Shown here: positions 45,557-54,517 of the stretch, one piece after another
How the letters are laid out: each line of letters opens with the position of its first letter
Position numbering within the stretch: position 1 is the first letter of the stretch
DNA from: Kitasatospora papulosa
Lineage (GTDB): Bacteria > Actinomycetota > Actinomycetes > Streptomycetales > Streptomycetaceae
DNA: 64,000 bases
Direction of reading: 5' to 3'
Assembly (NCBI RefSeq): GCF_000717245.1
Contig: NZ_JNYQ01000006.1
Location: 1-64,000 of the forward strand
Translations under genes and position numbers: made by a program
Notes under the pieces: model-generated
What the model was told of the DNA's origin: nothing
What the model saw: only the letters and a program-made list of their open reading frames with translations
The model's database searches: none

Positions 45557-46624
45557 GTGATCACCACTTCGGGCCTCACGAAGGTCTACCAGTCACGCGG
45601 CCGAGAGGTCACCGCCCTCGACGGCGTGGACCTGCACGTCCGCGAGGGCGAGGTCTACGGCGTCATCGGACAGAGCGGCGCCGGCAAGTCCTCCCTCATC
45701 CGCTGCGTCAACCTCCTCGAACGACCCACCTCGGGAACCGTGACGGTCGACGGCCAGGACCTCACGGCCCTCGCGGGACGCGGTCGTCGCGCCGGCAAGG
45801 AGCTCCGCCGGGCACGCAGCCGCATCGGCATGGTCTTCCAGCACTTCAACCTGCTGGACTCGCGCACCGTCCGCGACAACGTCGAGCTCCCCCTGGAGAT
45901 CCTCGGCATCTCCGGACAGGCACGTACCCGCAAGGCGCTCGAACTCCTCGACCTCGTCGGCCTCGCCGACAAGGCGAAGTCCTACCCCGGCCAGCTGTCC
46001 GGAGGCCAGAAGCAGCGCGTCGGCATCGCCCGCGCCCTCGCGGGTGATCCGAAGGTGCTCCTCTCCGACGAGGCGACCTCCGCACTCGACCCCGAGACCA
46101 CCCGCTCCATCCTCCAGCTGCTGCGCGACCTCAACCAGGAGCTCGGCCTCACCGTCCTGCTCATCACGCACGAGATGGACGTCGTCAAGACCGTCTGCGA
46201 CTCCGCCGCGCTGATGAAGAAGGGCCGGGTCGTCGAATCCGGCACCGTCGGCGCACTGCTGGCCACCCCCGGTTCCGAACTGGCCCACGAGCTCTTCCCG
46301 GTCGGCGGCACCGCCTCCGGCCCCGGGGCCACCGTCGTCGACGTCACCTTCCACGGCGAGACCGCCGCACGCCCGGTGATCTCGCAGCTCTCCCGCACGT
46401 ACAACATCGACATCTCGATCCTCGGAGCCGCGATGGACACCGTCGGGGGCAAGCAGATCGGACGCATGCGCATCGAACTGCCCGGCCGCTTCGAGGAGAA
46501 CGTCGTGCCGATCGGCTTCCTGCGCGAGCAGGGCCTCCAGGCCGAGATCGTCGACGGCGGACCCGCCACCGCCGAGATCCCCGCCCAGACCCCCGCCGCG
46601 ATCACCGAGGAGGTCGCGAAGTGA
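45557..46624 (+). CDS. metN: Methionine ABC transporter ATP-binding protein
   Basis: 355 aa; GTG at 45557 is preferred (a longer frame from 45503 is less likely). ABC motifs: GQSGAGKSSLIR Walker A (~38-50), LSGGQKQRVGIARAL signature, Walker B VLLSDEATSALD, H-loop THEMD. The C-terminal ~100 residues are a NIL domain (ARPVISQLSRTYNIDISIL), which binds methionine and inhibits transport allosterically. MetI follows with a 4-base overlap. Confidence 0.95.
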   Translation: MITTSGLTKVYQSRGREVTALDGVDLHVREGEVYGVIGQSGAGKSSLIRCVNLLERPTSGTVTVDGQDLTALAGRGRRAGKELRRARSRIGMVFQHFNLLDSRTVRDNVELPLEILGISGQARTRKALELLDLVGLADKAKSYPGQLSGGQKQRVGIARALAGDPKVLLSDEATSALDPETTRSILQLLRDLNQELGLTVLLITHEMDVVKTVCDSAALMKKGRVVESGTVGALLATPGSELAHELFPVGGTASGPGATVVDVTFHGETAARPVISQLSRTYNIDISILGAAMDTVGGKQIGRMRIELPGRFEENVVPIGFLREQGLQAEIVDGGPATAEIPAQTPAAITEEVAK

Positions 46625-47292
46625 CCTGGTCCGAAATGCAGCCGCTGCTCTCGCAGGGCACCGTCGACACCCTCTACATGGTGCTCTGGTCCACGCTCGT
46701 CACCGTCGTCGGCGGTCTCCCGCTCGGCATCCTGCTCGTCCTCACCGACAAGGGCGGACTGCTGCAGAACACCGTGGTGAACAAGGTCGTCGGCGTCGTC
46801 GTGAACATCGGCCGCTCCCTGCCCTTCATCATCCTGCTGATCGCGTTGATCCCCTTCACGACCTGGGTCGTCGGCACCTTCATCGGCCCCTCCGCCATGA
46901 TCGTGCCGCTCGCCATCGGCGCCATCCCGTTCTTCGCGCGGCTCGTGGAGACCGCGGTGCGCGAGGTCGACCACGGACTCGTCGAAGCCGTCCAGTCGAT
47001 GGGCGGCTCCGTCCCCACGATCGTGCGCAAGGTCCTGCTGCCGCAGGCCCTTCCCTCGCTCGTCTCCGGCGTCACCACCACCGTCATCGTGCTCATCGGC
47101 TACTCCGCCATGGCCGGCGCGGTCGGCGGCGAAGGGCTCGGGTCCAAGGCCGTCACCTACGGATTCCAGCGCTTCGACAACCAGTTCATGCTCATCACCG
47201 TCGTGCTGCTCGTCGTCATCGTGACCGTGGTCCAGCTGATCGGTGACGTAGCCGTACGCCTGCTGGCCCGCCGGGGCCGCACCACCTCCTGA
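46621..47292 (+). CDS. metI: Methionine ABC transporter permease
   Basis: 223 aa; GTG at 46621 overlaps the metN stop. Five membrane helices and the EAA loop EAVQSMGGSVPTIVRKVLLP, which contacts MetN. Standard MetI length. The MetQ gene follows 71 bases downstream. Confidence 0.95.
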   Translation: MTWSEMQPLLSQGTVDTLYMVLWSTLVTVVGGLPLGILLVLTDKGGLLQNTVVNKVVGVVVNIGRSLPFIILLIALIPFTTWVVGTFIGPSAMIVPLAIGAIPFFARLVETAVREVDHGLVEAVQSMGGSVPTIVRKVLLPQALPSLVSGVTTTVIVLIGYSAMAGAVGGEGLGSKAVTYGFQRFDNQFMLITVVLLVVIVTVVQLIGDVAVRLLARRGRTTS

Positions 47293-47363
47293 CCTTCTCC
47301 TCCCCGAAGCCCGAACTCCTTGTCCGGGCGCACCACCGTCACCACCGGAAAGAGGCACTCTTC

Positions 47364-48230
47364 GTGCGTAAGAACATCAAGATCACCGCTGCCGCCGCGG
47401 CCACGGCCGCACTCGCCCTCGGGCTCAGCGCCTGCGGTACGGACTCCGACCCGGCCGCCAAGGGCGAGACCGGCGCCAAGACGGACACCTCCAAGGCGCT
47501 CGTCGTCGCCGCGTCCCCGACGCCGCACGCCGACATCCTCAACTTCGTCAAGAAGAACCTGGCGGACGAGGCCGGCCTCAAGCTGGAGGTCAAGGAGTTC
47601 ACGGACTACGTCCTGCCGAACACCGCCACCGAGAACGGCCAGGTCGACGCCAACTTCTTCCAGCACAAGCCCTACCTGGACGACTTCAACAAGAAGAACA
47701 AGACCCACATCGTCCCGGTGGTCGACGTCCACCTCGAGCCCCTCGGCCTCTACTCCAAGAAGGTCAAGGACATCAAGGACATCAAGGCCGGCCAGACGAT
47801 CGCCGTCCCGAACGACACCACCAACGAGGGCCGTGCGCTCCAGCTGCTCGCCGAGAACGGGCTGATCACCGTCAAGGACGGCGTCGGCACCAACGCCAAG
47901 CTGAGCGACATCACGGACAAGAAGGGCCTGGAGTTCAAGGAGATCGAGGCCGCGACCGTGCCCCGCGCCCTGGGCGACGTCGACGCCGCCGTCATCAACG
48001 GCAACTACGCCATCGAGGCCGACCTGGAGCCCGGCCAGGACTCCCTGGCGCTGGAGAAGGCCGAAGGCAACCCGTACGCCAACTTCCTGGCCGTCAAGGA
48101 GGGCAACGAGGAGGACCCGCGCGTCCAGAAGCTCGCGAAGCTCCTGAACTCCGACGAGGTCAAGAAGTACATCGAGGACACCTACAAGGGCTCGATCGTC
48201 CCCGCCTTCGGCCAGCCCGCCAAGTCCTGA
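47364..48230 (+). CDS. metQ: Methionine-binding lipoprotein
   Basis: 288 aa; GTG at 47364. Lipobox LGLSACGTDSD with the cysteine to be lipidated at ~24, then an NlpA/MetQ domain: ASPTPHADILNFVKKNLADE, FTDYVLPNTATENGQVDANFFQHKPYL and AVINGNYAIEADL each recognisable. It delivers L- or D-methionine to MetNI. A terminator follows. Confidence 0.95.
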   Translation: MRKNIKITAAAAATAALALGLSACGTDSDPAAKGETGAKTDTSKALVVAASPTPHADILNFVKKNLADEAGLKLEVKEFTDYVLPNTATENGQVDANFFQHKPYLDDFNKKNKTHIVPVVDVHLEPLGLYSKKVKDIKDIKAGQTIAVPNDTTNEGRALQLLAENGLITVKDGVGTNAKLSDITDKKGLEFKEIEAATVPRALGDVDAAVINGNYAIEADLEPGQDSLALEKAEGNPYANFLAVKEGNEEDPRVQKLAKLLNSDEVKKYIEDTYKGSIVPAFGQPAKS

Positions 48231-48251
48231 CGCAGAGGCACCACTTGCCCC

Positions 48252-48291
48252 CGGAGCCCCGCCCACCCGCACCAGGGTGTGCGGGGCTCCG
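48252..48291. terminator. Terminator after metQ
   Basis: CGGAGCCCCGC (48252-48262) and GCGGGGCTCCG (48281-48291): perfect 11-bp stem, 18-base loop, 22 bases after the metQ stop. Confidence 0.8.
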
Positions 48292-48372
48292 CCCTTTGGA
48301 CCCGGTCATGCGCGTCCACCGTCCGATGCTGCATGCTGGTGGCTTTACACGGTCTTCGGCATGGAGCTGCGC

Positions 48373-49011
48373 ATGACTACCACCTTCCCGTCCATCTCCA
48401 TCAGCACGGACAGGTTGGTGCTGCGCCCCTTCGACATGGCGGACGTCCCCGCGTACATCGAGATGATGAACGACGAACTGGTCACCGCCTGGACCGACGC
48501 ACCGCACCCCTACACCCAGGTCGACGCGGAACGGTGGGTCCGCAGGATCGCCCCCGCCGAACGGACCCAGGGCAACGGCATCGTCTTCGCCGTCACGGAG
48601 TTCCTCACCCAGCGCCTCGTCGGCTCGGTGCGGCTGCTCAACACCGACCGGCGCACCCTGGCCACCGAGGCCCGCTACATCACCGCGCCCTGGGCCCGCG
48701 GCGAGGGATACGCCACCGAGTCCGTGCTGGCCCTCGCCGAGTGGCTCTTCCGCGACCAGGGCTTCGAGCGGATCGAGCTGCGCACCCCCGCGGGGAACAC
48801 GGCCTCCCAGCAGGTCGCCCAGAAACTGGGCTGCATCAGTGAGGGCGTCCTGCGCAACGCCCGGATAGCCCGGACCGCCACCGAGGACGGCGGATGGACC
48901 GACATCAGGACCGACCTCATCGTGTGGGGGCTGCTCCCCGAGGACCTGGAGGGCGTCGCCGAGCAGCTGGCCGAAGCGGGCGGCTACGGCCAGTACAACG
49001 ACTGGAACTGA
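48373..49011 (+). CDS. GNAT N-acetyltransferase, RimJ/RimL type
   Basis: 212 aa. Start at ATG 48373, with GGAG at good spacing; an ATG at 48361 is in frame. RimJ-type layout: STDRLVLRPFDMADVPAYIEM, then ARYITAPWARGEGYATESVLAL with the acetyl-CoA loop, then NTASQQVAQKLGCISEGVLRN. Ends with an extra acidic C-terminal helix. Probably acetylates an N-terminal amine or an amino-sugar; substrate unknown. Confidence 0.9.
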   Translation: MTTTFPSISISTDRLVLRPFDMADVPAYIEMMNDELVTAWTDAPHPYTQVDAERWVRRIAPAERTQGNGIVFAVTEFLTQRLVGSVRLLNTDRRTLATEARYITAPWARGEGYATESVLALAEWLFRDQGFERIELRTPAGNTASQQVAQKLGCISEGVLRNARIARTATEDGGWTDIRTDLIVWGLLPEDLEGVAEQLAEAGGYGQYNDWN

Positions 49012-49132
49012 CCTCGCTCCCGCACTCCGGGAGCCCCTGGCGGGCCGTTGGTACGGACCGGATACGCTCACCCTTGCTCCGCCCGTCCCGCGCGGAGCGC
49101 CCGCCCGCCCACACCCCTGGAGACTGACGACG

Positions 49133-50356
49133 ATGGCCGACCGGGTCACGGTGATCGGCTGGGACGGCTCGCCACTGACAAGAGCCGCCACGGCGGCGCT
49201 CTCGGCCGCCACGCTCGTCGCCGGCGCCGGCCACCACCTGGCGCTCGCCGACGTTCCCGAGCGCGCGGAACGCATCCGCCTCGGCAGCGTCGACCTGGCC
49301 GCCCGGAGGATCGCCGGCCACCGCGGCAGCGCCGTGGTCCTGGCCGACGGCGACCCCGGCTTCTTCGGTGTCGTACGCACCCTGCGCAAACCGGAGCACG
49401 GACTCGAGGTCGAGGTCGTCCCCGCCGTCTCCTCCGTCGCCACCGCCTTCGCCCGTGCCGGCATGCCCTGGGACGACGCGCAGATCGTCGTCGCGCATCC
49501 GCGCACCCTGCGCCGCGCGGTCAACGTCATCCGCGCCCACCACAAGGTGGCCGTACTGACGTCACCCGGCGCGGGCCCCGTCGAGCTCGCCCTGCTGCTC
49601 GACGGAGTCCACCGCACCTTCGTGATCTGCGAGGAACTCGGCACCGTACGCGAGCGGGTCACCGTCCTGACCTCGGACAAGACAGCCGACCACACCTGGC
49701 GCGACCCCAATGTCGTCATCGTGATCGGAGGGGGCCCCGAGACGGCCGCCACCGGCGCCTGGATCGCCGGCCGCCGCCCGGTGAACCCCGAGGGCGTCCG
49801 TGGCTGGGCCCTGCCCGCCTCGGCCTACGGCGACACCCGGGAGTCCGGCGAGGGGGAGTCGCCCGGCCTGCGCGCGGCCCAGTTGGCCCGCCTCGGCCCC
49901 CGCACCGGTGACCTGGTCTGGGACATCGGATGCGGCGGCGGCGCCCTGGCCGTGGAGGCGGCCCGCTTCGGCGCGGCCGTGCTCGCCGTGGACAGCGACC
50001 CCGACGCGTGCGCGCGCACGGCGGCCGCCGCCCGCACCTTCCAGGTGGCCGTCCAGGTCGTCGAGGGCACGGCGCCACACGTCCTGGAACGCCTGCCGGA
50101 GCCCGACGTCGTACGGATCGGCGGGGGCGGGGCCCGCGTGGTCACGGCGGTCGCCGACCGGCGGCCGGAACGTATCGTCACCCATGCCTCGAACCGTGAC
50201 GAGGCCGAGGCGCTGGGAGCGGCCCTCGCGTCGAACGGATACACCGTCGAGTGCGCGCTGCTCCAGTCCATGGAGCTGGACACCTCCGACTGGGCGGAGC
50301 GCGAACGCTCCGTCGTCTTCCTGCTCTCCGCGGTGCGTTCCGACCTCGCCCCCTGA
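49133..50356 (+). CDS. cobL: Precorrin-6Y C5,15-methyltransferase (decarboxylating), CbiE-CbiT fusion
   Basis: 407 aa, ATG at 49133. The first ~210 residues are a tetrapyrrole methylase (CbiE) domain (VTVIGWDGSPL, VLADGDPGFFGVVRTL, VVPAVSSVATAFARAGMPWDDA). From ~250 a CbiT-type Rossmann methylase follows (TGDLVWDIGCGGGALAVEAARF). It methylates the C5 and C15 positions and decarboxylates the corrin ring side chain. First of three corrinoid genes in this region, all on the plus strand. Confidence 0.95.
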   Translation: MADRVTVIGWDGSPLTRAATAALSAATLVAGAGHHLALADVPERAERIRLGSVDLAARRIAGHRGSAVVLADGDPGFFGVVRTLRKPEHGLEVEVVPAVSSVATAFARAGMPWDDAQIVVAHPRTLRRAVNVIRAHHKVAVLTSPGAGPVELALLLDGVHRTFVICEELGTVRERVTVLTSDKTADHTWRDPNVVIVIGGGPETAATGAWIAGRRPVNPEGVRGWALPASAYGDTRESGEGESPGLRAAQLARLGPRTGDLVWDIGCGGGALAVEAARFGAAVLAVDSDPDACARTAAAARTFQVAVQVVEGTAPHVLERLPEPDVVRIGGGGARVVTAVADRRPERIVTHASNRDEAEALGAALASNGYTVECALLQSMELDTSDWAERERSVVFLLSAVRSDLAP

Positions 50357-50675
50357 AGTGTTCGCGGGGGAGTGCGGGGTAAGCTGACCGATTGTTGTAC
50401 CGCGCCCGGCTGTTCGATGGTTCGTTCGTCAATGTCCGGAAAAGTGGACTGTATTGGTCCGCGGTGTGGTATAGCGCAACCGGGGGGACGCGCAACGTGG
50501 CGTAGTCCACAGCGAGCCGAGGCAGAACTGTCTGTCGCGGCGGCGAACGGCCGCGAGAATGTACACCTCCGCGCGCGTTTCGTGCCGCGCGGGGAGCCCG
50601 CTCGTTCTCGTTGACGAGCACCGGCGTGCCGTGGTTCGGGCATCCCGGGCGAAGGGCGAAGGAGCACTGACGATG
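50357..50675. other. Gap between cobL and the BluB-CobT gene
   Basis: About 320 bases without a convincing gene. I looked for a cobalamin riboswitch (B12 box and conserved stem) and did not find one. GTGGTATAGCGC near 50465-50476 could supply a -10. An 80-codon open frame at 50372-50614 has no ribosome site and looks like chance sequence. Confidence 0.5.
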
Positions 50676-50689
50676 GGCGAGGGGTACGC

Positions 50690-53600
50690 ATGACTGACAC
50701 CGGCCAGATCCCGGGCGAGGGACTGCCGGAGAACGCAGGCATGGTGGAGCAGCCGGGCGTCCCCGCCCCGGACGCCTACACCTACCTCGAACCCTCCGAG
50801 CACACAGCCGAGGACGACGACCTCCTGCTGATGCCCGCCTCCCAGGGCGCCTGGAGCGACGCCCCGGCCGCTCCGGCGGGCGCGCCGGAGCAGGTCCCCG
50901 CGCAGGGCCATGCCGTCAACGGCACGCACGGTGCCGGCGTGACCGACGTCAACGGCGTGCGGATCCCCGCGCACCCGCCCGTACAGGTCCCGGTCGCCGC
51001 GGCGCCCGCCGCCCGCCGTCCGCTCCACCGGGGGCCCGCGTCCACCGGGGCGCCCTCCTACGCGGGGCCGCAGACCGGTGGGGTGGTCCGCTCGCTCGCG
51101 GACCGTGGACCGGCCGGCCCGCAGAACCCCGTGCCGGCACGGCACGCCGGGCCGCCGACGACCGGCCCCGAGTACTTCGACGCCCCGGCCGACGGACCCG
51201 CGCTGCCGGGCCCGCAGCTGGGGGAGATCCCGCCCCAGGGCGTACCGGCCTGGGGCCCGCCCGAGCCCGTGGCGGCCCCGGAGCCGGCCACCGTGCCCGA
51301 GCCGTCGGCCCCGGAGGCGGCGGCCCCCGAACCGGCAGGCGTTCCCGAGCCGGCCGCGGTCGCCGAGCCCGCCGTCGTGGCGGAGCCCGTGGCGGTTGCC
51401 GAGCCCGCGGTGGAGCCCTCCCCGGTGGAGGCCGCCGAGGTGCCCGTCGCACCGGAGGAGCAGGCCGCGCCCGCCGCGCCGGTCGAGCTCGTCGTACCTG
51501 TCGAACCCGTCGCGCCCGCCGAGCCTGTCGCACCTGCCGAGCCGGTCGCGTCCGCAGAAACGGTCGCCCCGCAGCCGGAGGCCGCCGTGGCTCCGGAGAC
51601 CCCCGCCGAGCCCGCGTCGGAGGCCGTGACCGAGGTCCCGGCCGACGCGCCGGTCGATGCTCCCGCCGAGGCCGCGGTGGACGTTCCCGTCGAGGCCCCG
51701 GCCGAGGCGCCCGCCGGGAGCCCGGAACAGGCCCTGCCCGCAGAGCCCCCCGTGGCCGAGGCCGCTCCCGTCGAGCCCGCTCCCGTGGTCGAGGCGGTCG
51801 CCGCCCCCGTGACCGAGCCCGAGCAGGTGGCCGGCCTCGCGCAGGAGTCCGTACCCGCCGTGGCGGAGCCCGCAGCGGCCGCGCCCGAGGTCCCCCAGGC
51901 CGCGGAACCGGCCCCCGAAGCCGTGGAACCGGCCGGTGGCCGGCAGCCGGAGACCAAGCCCGACATCCAGCCCGAGGCCGCCCCCGAGGCCGTGCAGGCC
52001 CCCGATCCCGTCGCCGAGGCCGCGCAGGCCCCTCAGCCCGTCGCCGTGCCGCCGGCCGGACCTCAGACCCTCGGCGAGCCGGAGCCCGACAGCGGACCCG
52101 AGATCATCGAGACCCCGGAGGCCGAGCCCTTCGCGGCAGAGGCGCCGGAGGCCGTGGTTCCGGAGGCCCGCGCCGTCGAGGCGGAGGCCCCGGCGGCCGA
52201 GGTACCGCCCACCGAGGTCCCGGCCGTGGAGCCCACGGTCCCGGAGGCCCTTCCGGCCGAGGCGGCCCAGGCCCCCGCCGAGGAAACTCCCGAGGAGCCA
52301 CCGCTCGCGGCGGCCGCCGACGAGCCCCAGGCCGCCGACGAGCCCCAGGCCGCGGACGAGCCCCAGGCCGCCGACGCACCGTCCGAAGCCCGGCCCGGGA
52401 CCGAAGCCGAAGCGGCTCCCGCATCCCCTCCCGCCCCCGGTTACGACGACGCCGAGCGTGAAGCCGTCCTGCGGGTGATGCGGGAACGGCGGGACATCCG
52501 CAACGGCTTCCGCAGCGACCCCATCCCGCACGAGGTCCTCCTCCGTGTCCTGGAGGCGGCCCACACCGCGCCGAGCGTCGGACACTCGCAGCCCTGGGAC
52601 TTCGTCGTCATCCGCTCCGCGGAGACGCGACGCTCCATGCACGAACTGGCACAGCGGCAGCGGGAGGCGTACGCCAAGTCGCTGCCCAAGGCCCGGGCCA
52701 AGCAGTTCAAGGAACTGAAGATCGAGGCCATCCTCGACACCCCGGTGAACATCGTCGTCACCGCCGACCCCACCCGCGGCGGCCGCCACACCCTCGGCCG
52801 GCACACCCAGCCGCAGATGGCCCCGTACTCCTCGGCGCTCGCCGTCGAGAACCTCTGGCTCGCCGCCCGCGCCGAGGGCCTCGGCGTCGGCTGGGTCAGC
52901 TTCTTCGACGAGCGGGAGATGGTCCGCGCGCTCGGCCTGCCCGAGCACCTCGAGGTCGTCGCCTACCTCTGTGTGGGATACGTCGACGAGTTCCCCGAGG
53001 AGCCCGAGCTGTTGCAGGCGGGCTGGTCCAAGCGCCGTCCGCTGTCCTGGGTGGTGCACGAGGAGACGTACGGCCGGCGCGCCCTGCCCGGCGAGGAGCC
53101 GCACAACCTCCTCCAGGAGACCATCGCGGGCATCCGTCCCCTGGACGCCAAGGCGCTCGGCGAGGCGTGGGAACGCCAGAAGCGGATGACGAAGCCCGCC
53201 GGAGCGCTCGGCATGCTGGAGATCATCTCCGCCCAGCTGTCCGGGCTCTCCCGGCTCTGCCCGCCGCCCGTGCCGGAGCCCGCCGCCGTCGCGATCTTCG
53301 CCGGTGACCACGGGGTCCACGCCCAGGGCGTCACGGCGTGGCCGCAGGAGGTCACCGGCCAGATGGTGGCCAACTTCCTCGGGGGCGGCGCCGTCTGCAA
53401 CGCCTTCGCCGCCCAGGTCGGCGCCGAGGTCTGCATCGTCGACGTCGGTGTCGCCGCCGAACTCCCCGCGACGCCCGGCCTGCTGCCCAGGAAGGTCCGG
53501 CCCGGAACGGCCGACTTCACCACCGGTCCCGCGCTCACCCGCGAGGAGGTGCTCGCGGCGATCGAGGTGGGTATCGAGACCGCCCGCGACCTGGTGGCGG

Positions 53601-54157
53601 CAGGCAACAAGGGCCTGCTCACCGGTGAGATGGGCATCGCCAACACCACCGCGTCAGCCGCGTTGATCTGTGTCTACACCGGCATGGACCCGGCGGAGGT
53701 CACCGGCCGCGGTACCGGGATCAACGACGAGATGCACGCCCGCAAGGTCGACGTCGTCCGTCGCGCCCTGGAACTGCACCAGCCCGACCCGACGGACCCG
53801 ATCGGGGTGCTGGCCGCGGTCGGCGGCCTGGAGCACGCCGCCATGGCCGGCTTCCTGCTGGGCGGCGCCTCACTCCGCACGCCGGTGATCCTGGACGGCG
53901 TGAGCGCCGGTGCGGCCGCGCTGGTCGCCCGGGCGATCGCCCCGGAGGCGCTCGCCGCGTGCATCGCGGGCCACCGCAGCGCGGAGCCCGGTCATGTCGC
54001 CGCCCTGAACAAGCTCGGTCTGCGCCCGCTGGTCGACCTTGACCTCCGCCTCGGCGAGGGTACGGGCGCGCTGCTCGCGCTCCCCATCGTGCAGAGCGCG
54101 GCCCGCGCGATGCACGACGTGGCCACCTTCGACTCCGCGGGTGTCACGGAGAAGTAG
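50690..54157 (+). CDS. cobT: BluB-CobT fusion with long Pro/Ala/Glu-rich N-terminus
   Basis: 1155 aa; ATG at 50690 after GAGGGG. Residues ~1-580 are low-complexity, Pro/Ala/Val/Glu-rich, with APAEP-type repeats, surely disordered. From ~585 a BluB/nitroreductase-type domain follows (VMRERRDIRNGFRSDPIP, APSVGHSQPWDF, GLGVGWVSFFDEREM), which makes 5,6-dimethylbenzimidazole from FMN. From ~806 CobT (GDHGVHAQGVTAWPQEV, NKGLLTGEMGIANTT, GEGTGALLALP with catalytic Glu) makes alpha-ribazole phosphate. The fusion links lower-ligand synthesis and activation for B12. Confidence 0.93.
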   Translation: MTDTGQIPGEGLPENAGMVEQPGVPAPDAYTYLEPSEHTAEDDDLLLMPASQGAWSDAPAAPAGAPEQVPAQGHAVNGTHGAGVTDVNGVRIPAHPPVQVPVAAAPAARRPLHRGPASTGAPSYAGPQTGGVVRSLADRGPAGPQNPVPARHAGPPTTGPEYFDAPADGPALPGPQLGEIPPQGVPAWGPPEPVAAPEPATVPEPSAPEAAAPEPAGVPEPAAVAEPAVVAEPVAVAEPAVEPSPVEAAEVPVAPEEQAAPAAPVELVVPVEPVAPAEPVAPAEPVASAETVAPQPEAAVAPETPAEPASEAVTEVPADAPVDAPAEAAVDVPVEAPAEAPAGSPEQALPAEPPVAEAAPVEPAPVVEAVAAPVTEPEQVAGLAQESVPAVAEPAAAAPEVPQAAEPAPEAVEPAGGRQPETKPDIQPEAAPEAVQAPDPVAEAAQAPQPVAVPPAGPQTLGEPEPDSGPEIIETPEAEPFAAEAPEAVVPEARAVEAEAPAAEVPPTEVPAVEPTVPEALPAEAAQAPAEETPEEPPLAAAADEPQAADEPQAADEPQAADAPSEARPGTEAEAAPASPPAPGYDDAEREAVLRVMRERRDIRNGFRSDPIPHEVLLRVLEAAHTAPSVGHSQPWDFVVIRSAETRRSMHELAQRQREAYAKSLPKARAKQFKELKIEAILDTPVNIVVTADPTRGGRHTLGRHTQPQMAPYSSALAVENLWLAARAEGLGVGWVSFFDEREMVRALGLPEHLEVVAYLCVGYVDEFPEEPELLQAGWSKRRPLSWVVHEETYGRRALPGEEPHNLLQETIAGIRPLDAKALGEAWERQKRMTKPAGALGMLEIISAQLSGLSRLCPPPVPEPAAVAIFAGDHGVHAQGVTAWPQEVTGQMVANFLGGGAVCNAFAAQVGAEVCIVDVGVAAELPATPGLLPRKVRPGTADFTTGPALTREEVLAAIEVGIETARDLVAAGNKGLLTGEMGIANTTASAALICVYTGMDPAEVTGRGTGINDEMHARKVDVVRRALELHQPDPTDPIGVLAAVGGLEHAAMAGFLLGGASLRTPVILDGVSAGAAALVARAIAPEALAACIAGHRSAEPGHVAALNKLGLRPLVDLDLRLGEGTGALLALPIVQSAARAMHDVATFDSAGVTEK
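52313..52375 (+). repeat. 18-bp tandem repeat inside the BluB-CobT linker
   Basis: Three copies of GCCGCCGACGAGCCCCAG (52313-52330, 52331-52348, 52349-52366, the third with one change) and a partial fourth encode AADEPQ repeated. It is part of the disordered region and is expected to vary in number between strains. Confidence 0.85.
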
Positions 54158-54500
54158 CCGGCACCGTGCCCGGACGAGCCCGACCGGCCCGTCCGGGCAC
54201 CGTTCCGCCCACCCCGGGCCCCACAAGGGCAGTCCCGGGCGGTCAGGGCGCCCTGCCGTCCGGCCCGGTCCCGGCGTATCCCGTGCCGGCCGGCGACGGA
54301 CGGCCGCTCGCCGGCCCGCCCCGCCCGCGAAGGCCGGGACGGGTGCCAGGGCGCGCCGGAGGCCGGCCGCGAGCCTGCCGTACCGCCCCGGCCACCGCGC
54401 CCACCACCCCGTATCGTGGTCCCACGCGTCACCGCCTCACCCCGTCCCCGTCACCGCCGCTCCACCGCCGCAGCGGCCCGCAGCACACCGCACCCTGCAC
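54158..54500. other. Gap between the cobT and cobA genes, no gene seen
   Basis: About 340 bases, very GC-rich. Open frames exist on several frames but have no ribosome site or domain-like sequence. No clear terminator stem next to the cobT stop; a promoter may lie near the end. Confidence 0.5.
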
Positions 54501-54517
54501 GAGGAGCCCGCACGAGC

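Noticed and set aside
50357..50689. Cobalamin riboswitch or a small gene before the BluB-CobT gene
   Set aside because: No B12 box was found, and the 80-codon frame there lacks a ribosome site and domain-like sequence.
50429..53320. Very long minus-strand frame opposite the BluB-CobT gene
   Set aside because: A Gly/Leu/Arg-rich mirror of the Pro/Ala/Glu arm; the plus strand has conserved domains and a ribosome site.
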